Translations under genes and position numbers: made by a program
From: Pseudomonas luteola NBRC 103146
GTDB lineage: Bacteria > Pseudomonadota > Gammaproteobacteria > Pseudomonadales > Pseudomonadaceae
Reading direction: 5' to 3'
Length of the DNA stretch: 64,000 nt
Assembly: GCF_002091675.1 (NCBI RefSeq)
Contig: NZ_BDAE01000014.1
Location: forward strand, 1 to 64,000
The notes under the pieces: generated by a model
What the model was told of the DNA's origin: nothing
The model's input: only the letters and a program-made list of their open reading frames with translations
Database searches by the model: none
Part shown: positions 52,834 through 61,905 of the stretch, piece by piece
How positions within the stretch are numbered: the first letter of the stretch is position 1
Layout: each line of letters begins with the position of its first letter

Positions 52834-53751
52834 TCAGTTACAAGCATTACCTGCTGAATAATGCGTCAGTGTCCAGCTCAGCGATCGGTTAAACATCGCG
52901 CCATGGCCTAGCCCCTCAAACTCACGGTATTGACCGCTCACCCCGGGGGTCTGAACCAGCCGCATAGTAAGTGCTTCTGCTGTGGAAGTGGTTACCCGAG
53001 ATGCCGATTCCGCCAGCAGCCTGGACGGATAGGCGGGTTCGTCTTTACCACGCAAGACAAAGAGGCATACAGAGGTATCTGCGAGGCGTTTGTCAAAGCT
53101 GGCTTCTTCTTGCAAGAGCTGGCCGTTACCCCACCATAGTGAAGGACTGGCCGCATAGTAGGACCGGAAGTTGCCGGGACGCGTTAACAGGGCATGCAGT
53201 ACCAAGAGCCCACCATACGAATGGCCCCAGATCGCTTTATGGTTGGGGTCAAGCATGATCCGCTTTGCCAGTTCAGGCGCCAGCGTAAGGTCCAGCCAGT
53301 CTAGAAAATGGTCAGCTCCGCCAGTTGGCGAGCCGGTTAGGCTATCTCGGGTCGGTCCAGTCGCCTGGGTAGGCAGAGTAAAATCGTAGCTCCGCGTATC
53401 CGGGTCGAATCGCAGAGGCGTGTCGTGTCCAATAATCACCAGAACAGGCGAACTACCTTCTGCCAGTTGCTTCAAGTTATCCTCGCTCAATGCTCCGAGG
53501 GCAGCATTACCGTCCAGCAGAAACAGGGACGGATAGCCGGACGCGGGAGCAGGCCGATGCGGCGTAGCGATCCAGATATGGTAGCCGCGCTTTCCATCCT
53601 GACTTCGTAGGTGGAAGTCGCTGAATCCGTAGGGAAGGTTAGACTGCGACAGGATATGGCTGTCCATGGGTTCTTCAAGATTAGGCCGGGCCAGTGAGGG
53701 CAGGCTGACAAGGCATGTCAGCACCGCCGCCAGTATCATTGGGATACGCAT
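52834..53751 (-). CDS. pfeE: Periplasmic enterobactin esterase, PfeE/IroE-like
   Basis: 305 residues. Signal peptide about 1-21 (MILAAVLTCLVSLPSLA). Alpha/beta hydrolase with nucleophile in IWGHSYGGLLVL (G-x-S-x-G), YPSLFLLDGNAALGAL and a late His in GLGHGAMF. IroE/PfeE-type enzymes hydrolyse ferric-enterobactin in the periplasm to release iron. It is directly downstream of the pfeA receptor on the same strand, 50 bases away across a hairpin. Start after AGGATTGACCTT. Confidence 0.87.
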   Translation of the reverse strand: MRIPMILAAVLTCLVSLPSLARPNLEEPMDSHILSQSNLPYGFSDFHLRSQDGKRGYHIWIATPHRPAPASGYPSLFLLDGNAALGALSEDNLKQLAEGSSPVLVIIGHDTPLRFDPDTRSYDFTLPTQATGPTRDSLTGSPTGGADHFLDWLDLTLAPELAKRIMLDPNHKAIWGHSYGGLLVLHALLTRPGNFRSYYAASPSLWWGNGQLLQEEASFDKRLADTSVCLFVLRGKDEPAYPSRLLAESASRVTTSTAEALTMRLVQTPGVSGQYREFEGLGHGAMFNRSLSWTLTHYSAGNACN

Positions 53752-53763
53752 AAGGTCAATCCT

Positions 53764-53796
53764 AGCCCCGCTGCGGAGCTATTACGCAGCGGGGCT
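53764..53796 (-). terminator. Strong hairpin between pfeA and pfeE
   Basis: AGCCCCGCTGCG and CGCAGCGGGGCT: perfect 12-bp stem, 9-base loop, no following T-run. It may partially terminate or protect the upstream pfeA message, lowering pfeE expression relative to pfeA. Confidence 0.65.
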
Positions 53797-53801
53797 TACA
53801 G

Positions 53802-56036
53802 TCAGAACGAAACGGTTACGCTGGAGAAGAAGGTGCGGCCTGGCTCGTTATAGGTAGCAGCCCCAGCCCCTGCAATGTTGTTGACGCCTTGGGCATTACC
53901 CTCACGGAACAAGCGCTTGTCGAACAGATTCTCTATACCTGCCGTTACGCTGACGTTCTTAGTTAGCGCATAGGTGCCATTAAGACCTGCAAGGGCATAG
54001 GGCGAGAGCTGGTTGTTGGACGAGCCTGTTACGCGATTACCCTGATAATCGTACTTCTTGGGTTTTTGTTTGCCATACCAGGTCACGTTGAGCTGAAGTG
54101 AAAGGTCTTCCTGCACTTGCCAGTCCAAGGTGGAGTTAAGGGTGTACTTGGGCGTCACTGACAGTACGTCCCCGGTCTCCTTGTTTTTGGATCTCAGCAT
54201 GTAGGTGAAGTTGTTACGCCAGGTCACGTCTTTGGATAGCGGCAGCGTAAGCGTGCCTTCGAGGCCTTCTACCAATGCCTTAGGGATGTTTTCCCACTGA
54301 TAAATATTAGAGTTAGCGTAGCTGCCGGTGCCGCCGTTCGCACGCCCTGTAGGGTTCAGGCCGGACTCGATTTTGTTTTTGTAGTCGTTACGAAAGTAGG
54401 TCAAACCGGCGACAACGCCATCATGCTGGTATTCAAGTCCCAGCTCCTTGTTGATGCTGGTCTCAGCCTTAAGGTCTTGATTGCCTTGTAGATAGCAGCT
54501 TGTGCTCTGTCCATAGCAACCCTGACCACGGCTATAGAGCAGGTAGTTGGGATTGAGCTGGTAAAGGTTCGGCGCCTTGTAGGCGCGGGCGATACCTGCC
54601 TTGAGCGTGACGGTATCCGTCAGCGTTTGTGAAAGGTTGAGTGCGGGACTCCAATTGTCGCCAACTACATCATGATGATCGAAGCGCAGTCCGGGTGTCA
54701 GAATCGTGCCTGGCCTGAGTTCAATATTGTCCTCGGCGAACAGTGAGAAGATTTCTGCTGATGCGGTACTGTTGCGGTTGCTGCCCGAAAGCCCGGGGAC
54801 ACTGCCACCTTCACTGACGCTCTGACTGGTGGAAGTGGCGTCGTCAAGCTCCTGATGGACCCATTCGCTGCCCAGCGTTAGCACATGATCGACCTCCGAC
54901 GTCTGCAATGGCATATTCACCTCGGCATGGGCGGTGATATCCCGCAACACGGAGGTGTTTGCATTATTTCCGGAAAAGATACCTTCAGTACCGCCGGCCA
55001 GACCTTCCTGAATGCGGCTGTTACGAGTCTTGGCATATTGCAGATAGGCCAGGCTGCTTCCAAAGTCCCTGTTACCCTTATGGGTAACAGCGTAGGTCTC
55101 ACGGTAGAGCCGGTTGGTTTCGTGGCCCATTAGGTTTTTCACGTAACTGTTGCTGTTGGTATTTTGCGTGTCGCCCGTATAGATATTGCCTTGACGGCTG
55201 AATCCCGCCTCGAATTCCAGCGTCTGATCAGGTGTAAGCTGCCAGCTGAGTAGCCCATTGATATCCCTGTTGCGTACACCCTCTCGGCCTGCCGGTAGTG
55301 TGCCAACCTGGTTACCGGTACGGGTAGACTCATGGCCCGAATTGATGTCCCAATCATCCGAGTCCGTCTTGGCGACGTTGCCATAGACGCGATAGCTCAA
55401 CGTCTCGGTAAGAGGGCCGCTAAGACCAAAGTCGGCCCGTTCGGTTGCGCCCTCATCGCTGTGCTGGGGAAAGCTGTGGTAAAGCGTGGCTGAACCATGA
55501 GTTTCCTGGGTCGTGCCCTTGGTGATGATATTGACCACACCGCCGGCCGCACCATTGCCGTACCGTGCGGCAGCCGGTCCGCGAATGACCTCGATGCGCT
55601 CGACCTGATCCGCAGGCACCCAATTGGTGTCACCTCGAGTATCACGTTCGCCTCGCCATCCATAACGCACGGCGTTGCGGCTGGCGACAGGCTTACCGTC
55701 TACCAAGATCAACGTGTTTTCCGGACCCATGCCACGGATATCGATCTGGCGGTTGTTACCGCGCTGGCCGCTGCTGGAATTGCCGGTTAGGTTGACGCCT
55801 GGCATGGTTCGAATGATCTGTGAGAGATCGTTGACGGGAGGGCGCTTTTTAATGTCCTCAGCGGTTATGATCGAAACCCCAGGCGCTTGCTTGAGCTCCT
55901 GTTCGGCGGTACCGAGGACCACCTCATCGTTTAACTGCGTGACATTTTCCTCAGCGTGAAGAGCGGTAACATGAGCGTACAGACAGCTCAGAACGGCCAG
56001 ACCAAGGCGGGTTCGGCGGGCGGGAATCGAGGGCAT
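53802..56036 (-). CDS. pfeA: TonB-dependent ferric-enterobactin receptor PfeA
   Basis: 744 residues from ATG 56036, seven bases after AGGAG; the longer in-frame start (56144) lies in the Fur region. Signal peptide to about residue 25, plug domain with SIITAEDIKKRPPVNDLSQI, MPGVNLTGN and DIRGMGPENTLILVDGKPV, barrel ending FSSVTVSF with terminal Phe. Close to FepA/PfeA throughout (NTLILVDGKP, RGPAAARYGNGAAGG). Outer-membrane uptake of ferric enterobactin. Neighbours pfeE, pfeS and pfeR match the P. aeruginosa system. Confidence 0.94.
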   Translation of the reverse strand: MPSIPARRTRLGLAVLSCLYAHVTALHAEENVTQLNDEVVLGTAEQELKQAPGVSIITAEDIKKRPPVNDLSQIIRTMPGVNLTGNSSSGQRGNNRQIDIRGMGPENTLILVDGKPVASRNAVRYGWRGERDTRGDTNWVPADQVERIEVIRGPAAARYGNGAAGGVVNIITKGTTQETHGSATLYHSFPQHSDEGATERADFGLSGPLTETLSYRVYGNVAKTDSDDWDINSGHESTRTGNQVGTLPAGREGVRNRDINGLLSWQLTPDQTLEFEAGFSRQGNIYTGDTQNTNSNSYVKNLMGHETNRLYRETYAVTHKGNRDFGSSLAYLQYAKTRNSRIQEGLAGGTEGIFSGNNANTSVLRDITAHAEVNMPLQTSEVDHVLTLGSEWVHQELDDATSTSQSVSEGGSVPGLSGSNRNSTASAEIFSLFAEDNIELRPGTILTPGLRFDHHDVVGDNWSPALNLSQTLTDTVTLKAGIARAYKAPNLYQLNPNYLLYSRGQGCYGQSTSCYLQGNQDLKAETSINKELGLEYQHDGVVAGLTYFRNDYKNKIESGLNPTGRANGGTGSYANSNIYQWENIPKALVEGLEGTLTLPLSKDVTWRNNFTYMLRSKNKETGDVLSVTPKYTLNSTLDWQVQEDLSLQLNVTWYGKQKPKKYDYQGNRVTGSSNNQLSPYALAGLNGTYALTKNVSVTAGIENLFDKRLFREGNAQGVNNIAGAGAATYNEPGRTFFSSVTVSF

Positions 56037-56140
56037 ACGCAAACTCCTGTAGAAACGACTTCCGTATCGCGCCAGCAGCAAAATGCCTGCCCATTGGGCG
56101 TTCGGCGCTGATGGGATAAGAACGCAGTCGGTGTGTTTGC

Positions 56141-56159
56141 GCAAATGATAGTCATTGCT
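56141..56159. promoter_or_regulatory. Fur box upstream of pfeA
   Basis: GCAAATGATAGTCATTGCT, close to the GATAATGATAATCATTATC model, in the 149-base gap between pfeS and pfeA. Iron repression of pfeA is expected in addition to PfeR activation. Confidence 0.8.
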
Positions 56160-56185
56160 ATTTGCCAGTAAAGCGTATTAACAAT

Positions 56186-57541
56186 CTAAACACTTTGCCC
56201 AGCAGGAAGGCGCAACGTCATGCGCAGGCCACGACCTGTGTTTCGGGCCCAAAGGTCGCCGCCTTGAAGACGAACGTTTCGCTGCGCGATGGCCAGCCCC
56301 AGGCCAAAGCCGCTACGTGAGGAATGTTCTTCTGCGAGCCGGTAAAAGGGTTGAAAGATGTTTTCCAGTTCATGTTCAGGAACGCCAGGTCCCTGATCAT
56401 CAAGATGAATCAACCAGTAAGCGCCTTCACGTGCTCCGGTCAGCTGCACGCGTCCGCTCGAAGGGGAGTGCCGGATAGCATTACGCAAAAGGTTTTCCAG
56501 CGCTTGCATGATGCCATTGATATGTACACGGACTACACAGGCCGGGTCCACGGTGTACATCAAACGGTCTGGTGCCCAGCCGCTTTCAAAGCAGGCGTTT
56601 TCAACCAGCGCCTCCCAGATCCCGAGAAGCGATACGTCCTCCTGATGAAGGCGGGGGCGCTCGGTATCCAGCCAAGCGAGGTCAAGTGTGTCATCTACGA
56701 GTTGCTGCATATCTTGTACATCACTTTCGAGGCGACGTTTGAGTTGAGGCAAGGCCAGATGACTGTCGCTGGCCACCCGCAGGCGAGCCAGCGGCGTACG
56801 TAACTCGTGGGAAAGGTCGCGAAGCAATCGGCGCTGCTGTTCTATCTGATCCAGTAGCCGGCGCGTCAGGTGATCGAAGGCGCGGGCCAACTCGCCCAAT
56901 TCATCGTGCCGTCTGCTCAGCGGCGCACCTAATGGGACCTCAAGAATATCTGCTTCCAGGGCTGCAGCACGCTCGCGCAATCTTGAGAGCGGTACGATTA
57001 GATGCCAATACAGAAGCAGGCCAAGAGTGAGCGCCAACAATACCGGCATTACACCGTGAGTCACGATATGGGTCCAGGGGGTAAGCCCTGTGGGCAAGAA
57101 GCGCTGCGGTAGTTGAAGAACCAGCCGACCCTGCTCGGGATGGAGAGGGAACTCGATGCTGACGTAGGGGAGCTCATCCTGTAGCCGGCGACTCATGGGC
57201 CAGTCCAGCTTGCGCATAAAGGTAAGGCGAGCATATTCCTGGGGTGTCAGGGGTGTCTCACCAAGTGCTCGGAGGTCCGGCCCTATTACCCGTGCCCAGG
57301 TGTTTTCTTTGGTTTCGAGCTGACGTTGCCAGGTTTCTATCGCCTCGGCATTCTGATCTCGTAGCCATAGTTGCTCTGCCTCGGCAGCATAACGGGATAG
57401 GAGTGCGCGAGCGGAAGTGTCGAGAAAATAACTGCTTCGCTCAACCTGCAACCCCCACGTCCACACCAGCCATACCAATAGCAGGCAGAAGGCGGCCAGC
57501 ATTAGACCTAGTTTCCAGAAAAGCGAATGACGCAGGCGCAT
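56186..57541 (-). CDS. pfeS: Sensor histidine kinase PfeS
   Basis: 451 residues from ATG 57541, overlapping the pfeR stop by one base (TGATG). TM1 about 8-28 and TM2 about 155-178 flank a periplasmic sensor of about 125 residues; then HAMP, phospho-acceptor His in DLSHELRTPLARL, N-box NLLRNAIRHS, G1 DDQGPGVP and G2 SGFGLGLAIA. Senses periplasmic ferric enterobactin and phosphorylates PfeR. Upstream of pfeA on the same strand. Confidence 0.93.
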   Translation of the reverse strand: MRLRHSLFWKLGLMLAAFCLLLVWLVWTWGLQVERSSYFLDTSARALLSRYAAEAEQLWLRDQNAEAIETWQRQLETKENTWARVIGPDLRALGETPLTPQEYARLTFMRKLDWPMSRRLQDELPYVSIEFPLHPEQGRLVLQLPQRFLPTGLTPWTHIVTHGVMPVLLALTLGLLLYWHLIVPLSRLRERAAALEADILEVPLGAPLSRRHDELGELARAFDHLTRRLLDQIEQQRRLLRDLSHELRTPLARLRVASDSHLALPQLKRRLESDVQDMQQLVDDTLDLAWLDTERPRLHQEDVSLLGIWEALVENACFESGWAPDRLMYTVDPACVVRVHINGIMQALENLLRNAIRHSPSSGRVQLTGAREGAYWLIHLDDQGPGVPEHELENIFQPFYRLAEEHSSRSGFGLGLAIAQRNVRLQGGDLWARNTGRGLRMTLRLPAGQSV

Positions 57542-58242
57542 CAGGGCTGTATCCGTGCCACGTAACCTTTTCCCCAGACAGACTGGATCACCACGCGCTG
57601 GCAATGGATACGCTGGAGTTTGCGGCGCAGGTTACAAACATGCACATCGAGTCCGCGATCAAGTCGGGTATAGCTGCGACTGAAGACCTCTTGGTAAAGA
57701 TAGGCCTTGCTGAGTGTTTCATCCTGATGCCTTAGCAGCGTTGTAAACAGTCGGTATTCAGAGTGTGTGAGCTCAGCCCATTGGCCCGCCAGACGGATAT
57801 CCTGTCGCTGATCATCGGTGTGTGGCAGCCCGGGAGCCGCCACGGGTGGGTTAATATTTCGCTGCCGCTCCATGGAGACTCGACGCAAAAGCGCATCTAC
57901 ACGGGCATCCAGCTCGGCAAGGCTGAACGGCTTGGGGAGGTAATCATCCGCACCCCGTGTAAAACCAGTGATTCGATCTTGTTCAGCGCCCAGTGCGGAC
58001 ATAAGTATGACCGGCGCTGCACTTTGGGTTCTGAGCCTCTCCAGTACTGTCAGACCATTGAGCCCTGGCAGCAGGATATCCAGCAGCACCAGATCGAAGC
58101 GCTGTGTACAGGCCACGTCCAGGCCATTATCACCACGGCTCTCATGGATAAGGGTAAAGCCACGGGCTAACAGGTGCTGCTGAATGCCTTCGGCTAGAAC
58201 CGGGTCATCTTCAACAAGTAGGACATGAGGCTGTGCGGACAT
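57541..58242 (-). CDS. pfeR: Response regulator PfeR
   Basis: 233 residues, OmpR/PhoB type. Receiver with VEDDPVLAEG, phospho-Asp in LVLLDILLPGLNG and Lys in YLPKPFSL; C-terminal winged helix (LTHSEYRLFTTLLRH, RTYTRLDRGLDVHVCNLRRK-like segment). Activates pfeA. Stop overlaps the pfeS start. Confidence 0.93.
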   Translation of the reverse strand: MSAQPHVLLVEDDPVLAEGIQQHLLARGFTLIHESRGDNGLDVACTQRFDLVLLDILLPGLNGLTVLERLRTQSAAPVILMSALGAEQDRITGFTRGADDYLPKPFSLAELDARVDALLRRVSMERQRNINPPVAAPGLPHTDDQRQDIRLAGQWAELTHSEYRLFTTLLRHQDETLSKAYLYQEVFSRSYTRLDRGLDVHVCNLRRKLQRIHCQRVVIQSVWGKGYVARIQP

Positions 58243-58315
58243 GAATGCAGATGAGAGTCATTAACGGGTGCGTAGTATCCGAATGCCGATATCTGAAAGC
58301 AAATGCGGATTAACG

Positions 58316-58765
58316 CTATAAGTCTTTTGACTGAGGAATCAGCACCGCCTGCCCTTGGTAATGCCCTTGCGCATCATGAAGCTGCCAGAGCGTTGCGTTC
58401 TGTATCAGAAAGCATTGGCCGCTCTTCATGACCCGAACACCGCTATAACCGCTGGAATAACCGTCGCGCTTCACCTGATCGATGAAGCGCTGCCGCTCCT
58501 CGCGATCCTGTGGACTGGCAGACAGGCGTGAGGGGAGTTGGGTAATTTCCTCCCAGCTATAGCCAAAGCGCTGTTGCGCCGCCTGGTTAGCGTACATGAA
58601 CACAGGGTCATTTTCGGCGTTATGGGCCAGGACGCAGAAAGGGGCGGAGTAGTACAACCAATCGGCCGCAGCTTGCCCGGCGAGCGGCACTGGTACAAGA
58701 CGTTTGCCCACGTGCTGCTCGTAGGACGTAGCCAGTAACGTAAACAGCAGGACATCAGTCTTCAT
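58316..58765 (-). CDS. MEKHLA-domain protein upstream of pfeRS
   Basis: About 149 residues from ATG 58765 (earlier in-frame ATGs at 58783 and 58819 have no better ribosome binding site). The family signature is SYEQHVGKRLVP, WLYYSAPFCVLAHNAENDP, YANQAAQQRFGYSWEE and PSRLSASPQDREER. This is a PAS-related small domain of unknown function found in plants and bacteria. 73 bases upstream of pfeR on the same strand, so possibly co-transcribed; any link to enterobactin sensing is inference. Confidence 0.85.
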   Translation of the reverse strand: MKTDVLLFTLLATSYEQHVGKRLVPVPLAGQAAADWLYYSAPFCVLAHNAENDPVFMYANQAAQQRFGYSWEEITQLPSRLSASPQDREERQRFIDQVKRDGYSSGYSGVRVMKSGQCFLIQNATLWQLHDAQGHYQGQAVLIPQSKDL

Positions 58766-58990
58766 AGGAGTTGCTTCTTTCATAAAGGCGCCGTGCATGA
58801 ACCATGAAGGGAGTGCCAACGTACAAAAGCCGCCCTCATGTGAAAAGAGCTAGTCCTGTCAATCTGCTCAATACCAGAAGGCTGCCTCTTTTTTCCGGGA
58901 CATGATCACCTCCCTTGGGCGAGCCATACCGTGTATCGATGTTTAAGTTTGCTTACCGCTACCCAGAAGTACCTAAAACAGCAAGGCAGA

Positions 58991-59011
58991 TATGTTCGTT
59001 TATCGAACATA
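58991..59011. promoter_or_regulatory. Palindromic operator upstream of quiC
   Basis: TATGTTCG, spacer TTTAT, CGAACATA: perfect 8-bp arms. It lies 158 bases before the quiC start in a region otherwise free of genes. Probable binding site of the TetR-type regulator downstream or of an IclR-type protein elsewhere. Confidence 0.75.
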
Positions 59012-59168
59012 AACTAACCAGTGAGTACAAAATAATTTATAAAAGTGGCACTATGAAGGTGAAAGCTATCCAGAGTTGATACCTATTACCGCTGTAGGCG
59101 CAAAGAAAACCGATCCGGGCAGCCGAGCGGCCTGGGTCCTACAATATGCCTGCCAAGAGGGTCTGATT

Positions 59169-61079
59169 ATGCAGCGCTCGATTGCCACGGTTTCCTTGAG
59201 TGGAACCCTGCCTGAAAAACTGGAAGCCATTGCTGCCGCAGGCTTCGACGGTGTAGAGATATTTGAAAACGATCTGCTCACTTACGGCGGAACGCCGCGA
59301 GAAATCCGTCGATTATGCGCTGACCTGGGAATTGCCATCACATTGTTCCAACCTTTCCGCGATTTCGAGGGGTGTCCGCGTGACCGTTTGCCCCGTAACC
59401 TGGACCGGGCCGAGCGCAAGTTTGACCTGATGCAGGAGCTCGGTACGGATCTGATGCTGGTGTGCAGCAACGTAGCGGTCGACTCGATAGGCGAGGAAGC
59501 TATTCTGGTGGATGACCTTCGCCTGCTGGGTGAGCGGGCGGGTGCACGCGGCATGCGCATAGGATACGAAGCCCTCGCATGGGGGCGGCACGTCAAGACC
59601 TGGCATCAGGTCTGGTCGATTGTGCAACAGATCGATCACCCCAGCGTGGGCGTATTGCTGGACAGTTTTCATACCCTGTCATTGAAGGATGATCCTGCCG
59701 GTATCGCCAGTATTCCGGGTGACAAGATCTTTTTTGTGCAAATGGCTGATGCACCGATTCTCAATATGGATGTACTGGAGTGGAGCCGGCACTTCCGTTG
59801 CTTCCCGGGGCAGGGTGAATTTGATCTGGCCGGTTTCCTGGCGCCGATCCTGCGCTCGGGGTATACCGGTCCGCTCTCACTTGAAGTATTCAACGATGGT
59901 TTTCGCGCAGCACCCCCACGGGCCAATGCGGCTGATGGTTTCCGTTCCTTGCTTTACCTGGAGGAACAAACCCGCAACCGCCTGGCCAATGAACCGCCTG
60001 CCGATACGGTTGCGCCGGAGCTGTTGTTCGATCCGGTGCCGCCGCTCGAATTTAACGGTATCGAATTTCTGGAGTTTGCCGTAGACGAGCCACTTCGTGC
60101 AGAACTTACGCAATGGCTAACCCGTCTGGGTTTTGCTCAGGCCGGGCAGCATCGCTCTAAGAACGTTACCTTGCTCAGGCAAGGCAGCACCAATCTCGTA
60201 CTCAATGCCGAGCCTTATTCGTTTGCCCATAACTTTTTCGAAGTTCATGGACCTTCGCTGTGTGCCAAGGCCCTGCGGGTCAGTGATAGCGCAAAGGCCA
60301 TGGAACGTGCCTGCCAGTATGGTGCGCAGCCATATCGCGGCCTGGTAGGCCCGAACGAGCGTGAGATTCCTGCGGTACGTGCACCGGATGGAGGCCTGAT
60401 CTACTTTGTCGCCTCTGGCACGGATGGGCGCTCGATCTACGATACAGACTTCAACCTGAGCGCAACCTCGTCCACGGACGATGTACTCAACACCATCGAT
60501 CATGTGGCCATGGCGCTGCCCGCAGACAGCCTCGACACCTGGGTACTGTTCTACAAGAGCCTGCTTAATTTCAAGGCTGACGATGAAGTTGTGCTGCCGG
60601 ATCCCTATGGTCTGGTGAAAAGCCGTGCGCTGCGCAGTCCCTGCGGGTCGATACGTATGGCGCTCAACATCTCGGAAAACCGTAATACGGCCATCTCCCG
60701 AGCCTTGTCGAGCTACCGTGGATCAGGCGTCCACCATATCGCATTCGAATGTGATGACATCTTTGCGGCCGCTGCCCAGGCCAAGGAGGCCGGAGTGCCG
60801 TTATTGGAGATTCCGTATAACTACTACGACGACCTCTCAGCGCGGTACGGCTTTGACGATGACTACCTGAGCCGGTTGGCCTATTACAATGTGCTCTATG
60901 ATCGGGACGCACAGGGAGGCGAGCTGTTCCATGTTTATACGGAGCCGTTCGCGGATCGCTTCTTTTTCGAAGTTCTACAACGCAAAAACAGTTACAGTGG
61001 CTATGGTGCTGCCAATACGCCGGTCCGCCTGGCGGCCATGGCTCAGGCGCGCACCCGAAAGACGGCCGGACGTCTTTGA
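59169..61079 (+). CDS. quiC: 3-dehydroshikimate dehydratase QuiC (two-domain)
   Basis: 636 residues from ATG 59169; the in-frame ATG at 59076 adds 31 residues without family content. The N-terminal sugar-isomerase-like TIM barrel (1-280) makes protocatechuate from 3-dehydroshikimate; metal ligands fit Glu in GYEALAWGR, Asp in LLDSFHTL, Gln in FFVQMADAP and Glu in LSLEVFND. The C-terminal half is a 4-hydroxyphenylpyruvate-dioxygenase-like pair of VOC domains (NTIDHVAMALPADSLDTWVL, LFHVYTEPFADRFFFEVLQR). This fused form is typical of Pseudomonas QuiC. Links quinate/shikimate catabolism to the beta-ketoadipate pathway. Confidence 0.94.
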   Translation: MQRSIATVSLSGTLPEKLEAIAAAGFDGVEIFENDLLTYGGTPREIRRLCADLGIAITLFQPFRDFEGCPRDRLPRNLDRAERKFDLMQELGTDLMLVCSNVAVDSIGEEAILVDDLRLLGERAGARGMRIGYEALAWGRHVKTWHQVWSIVQQIDHPSVGVLLDSFHTLSLKDDPAGIASIPGDKIFFVQMADAPILNMDVLEWSRHFRCFPGQGEFDLAGFLAPILRSGYTGPLSLEVFNDGFRAAPPRANAADGFRSLLYLEEQTRNRLANEPPADTVAPELLFDPVPPLEFNGIEFLEFAVDEPLRAELTQWLTRLGFAQAGQHRSKNVTLLRQGSTNLVLNAEPYSFAHNFFEVHGPSLCAKALRVSDSAKAMERACQYGAQPYRGLVGPNEREIPAVRAPDGGLIYFVASGTDGRSIYDTDFNLSATSSTDDVLNTIDHVAMALPADSLDTWVLFYKSLLNFKADDEVVLPDPYGLVKSRALRSPCGSIRMALNISENRNTAISRALSSYRGSGVHHIAFECDDIFAAAAQAKEAGVPLLEIPYNYYDDLSARYGFDDDYLSRLAYYNVLYDRDAQGGELFHVYTEPFADRFFFEVLQRKNSYSGYGAANTPVRLAAMAQARTRKTAGRL

Positions 61080-61080
61080 A

Positions 61081-61114
61081 GGTAGGGCTGTGCCCTACGT
61101 GGCATAGCCCTACC
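61081..61114 (+). terminator. Terminator after quiC
   Basis: GGTAGGGCTGTGCC pairs with GGCATAGCCCTACC around a CTACGT loop (13 of 14 pairs), directly after the stop and followed by TTAA. It sets quiC apart from the regulator gene downstream. Confidence 0.85.
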
Positions 61115-61158
61115 TTAATCCAATAACAACAACTACCATAAGGTTTTTGAACCTGCCA

Positions 61159-61848
61159 ATGACACAACCAATAATGGCTGCCGAATCCCTTAGCCCCGAT
61201 GCTGTAAAAACGCAGTCTGTTCCCCGACTGCCACGAAAGAACAACCCCGAAGAAACCAAGCAGGAAATCCTCCTGGCGGCGGTTGCCGAGTTTGCGGAAA
61301 ACGGCCTGAGCGGGGCGAGAGTCGATGCCATTGCCGAGCGCACCCGAACATCGAAGCGCATGATCTATTACTACTTCGAGAGCAAGGATCAGCTCTACTC
61401 TGCGGTGCTGGAAAAGCTCTACGGGGAGATCCGCTCGACCGAGTCCCAGATGCATCTGGATGCGCTCGAACCGGTAGAGGCCATTCGGCGACTGGTCGAG
61501 TTCACGTTTGACTACCATGATCTGAATGTCGATTTCGTTCGGATCGTGTGTATCGAGAATATCCATCAGGGAAATTACATTCGCCAGTCACAGGCCATTA
61601 CCTCAGTCAACTCGTCGATTGTTCAGACCATCTCTAGGATTCTGGTGCGTGGCGTAGAACAGGGCGTTTTTCGGGAGGGGCTGGATCCGCTTGAGTTGCA
61701 CATGATGATGAGCTCGTTCTGCTTCTATCGGGTGTCCAACCGCTATACCTTTTCATCGATCCACCAGATCGACCTGACGGATGCAGATAACCGGGAGCGG
61801 CACAAGGAACTCATTTGCGACGTAGTGCTGCGCTATGTCTGCAAATGA
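61159..61848 (+). CDS. TetR-family regulator linked to quiC
   Basis: 229 residues from ATG 61159 (a TTG four codons earlier and an ATG five codons later are alternatives). Helix-turn-helix RTSKRMIYYYFESKDQLY after LSGARVDAIAERT; the C-terminal helical domain with LVEFTFDYHDLNVDFVRIVC is like regulators of aromatic-acid and quinate catabolism. Placed directly downstream of quiC and convergent to a TRAP transporter operon, it is the best candidate to bind the palindrome upstream of quiC. Confidence 0.88.
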   Translation: MTQPIMAAESLSPDAVKTQSVPRLPRKNNPEETKQEILLAAVAEFAENGLSGARVDAIAERTRTSKRMIYYYFESKDQLYSAVLEKLYGEIRSTESQMHLDALEPVEAIRRLVEFTFDYHDLNVDFVRIVCIENIHQGNYIRQSQAITSVNSSIVQTISRILVRGVEQGVFREGLDPLELHMMMSSFCFYRVSNRYTFSSIHQIDLTDADNRERHKELICDVVLRYVCK

Positions 61849-61863
61849 CTGATTGGAACGCGA

Positions 61864-61893
61864 ATACCGCTGCATCAATTCATGCAGCGGTAT
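61864..61893. terminator. Hairpin between the TetR and TRAP genes
   Basis: ATACCGCTGCAT and ATGCAGCGGTAT: perfect 12-bp stem with a 6-base loop between convergent genes. No T-run, so a bidirectional terminator only by position and stability. Confidence 0.7.
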
Positions 61894-61905
61894 CGAGAGG
61901 CGGGC

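Noticed and set aside
18415-58950. Shared 14-mer TATCGATGTTTAAG near 18419 and 58933
   Set aside because: A 14-base identity between two sites is expected by chance several times in 64 kb.
60664-61566. Minus-strand open frame of 300 codons across quiC and the TetR gene
   Set aside because: It crosses two well-supported genes and a terminator and has no recognisable domain.
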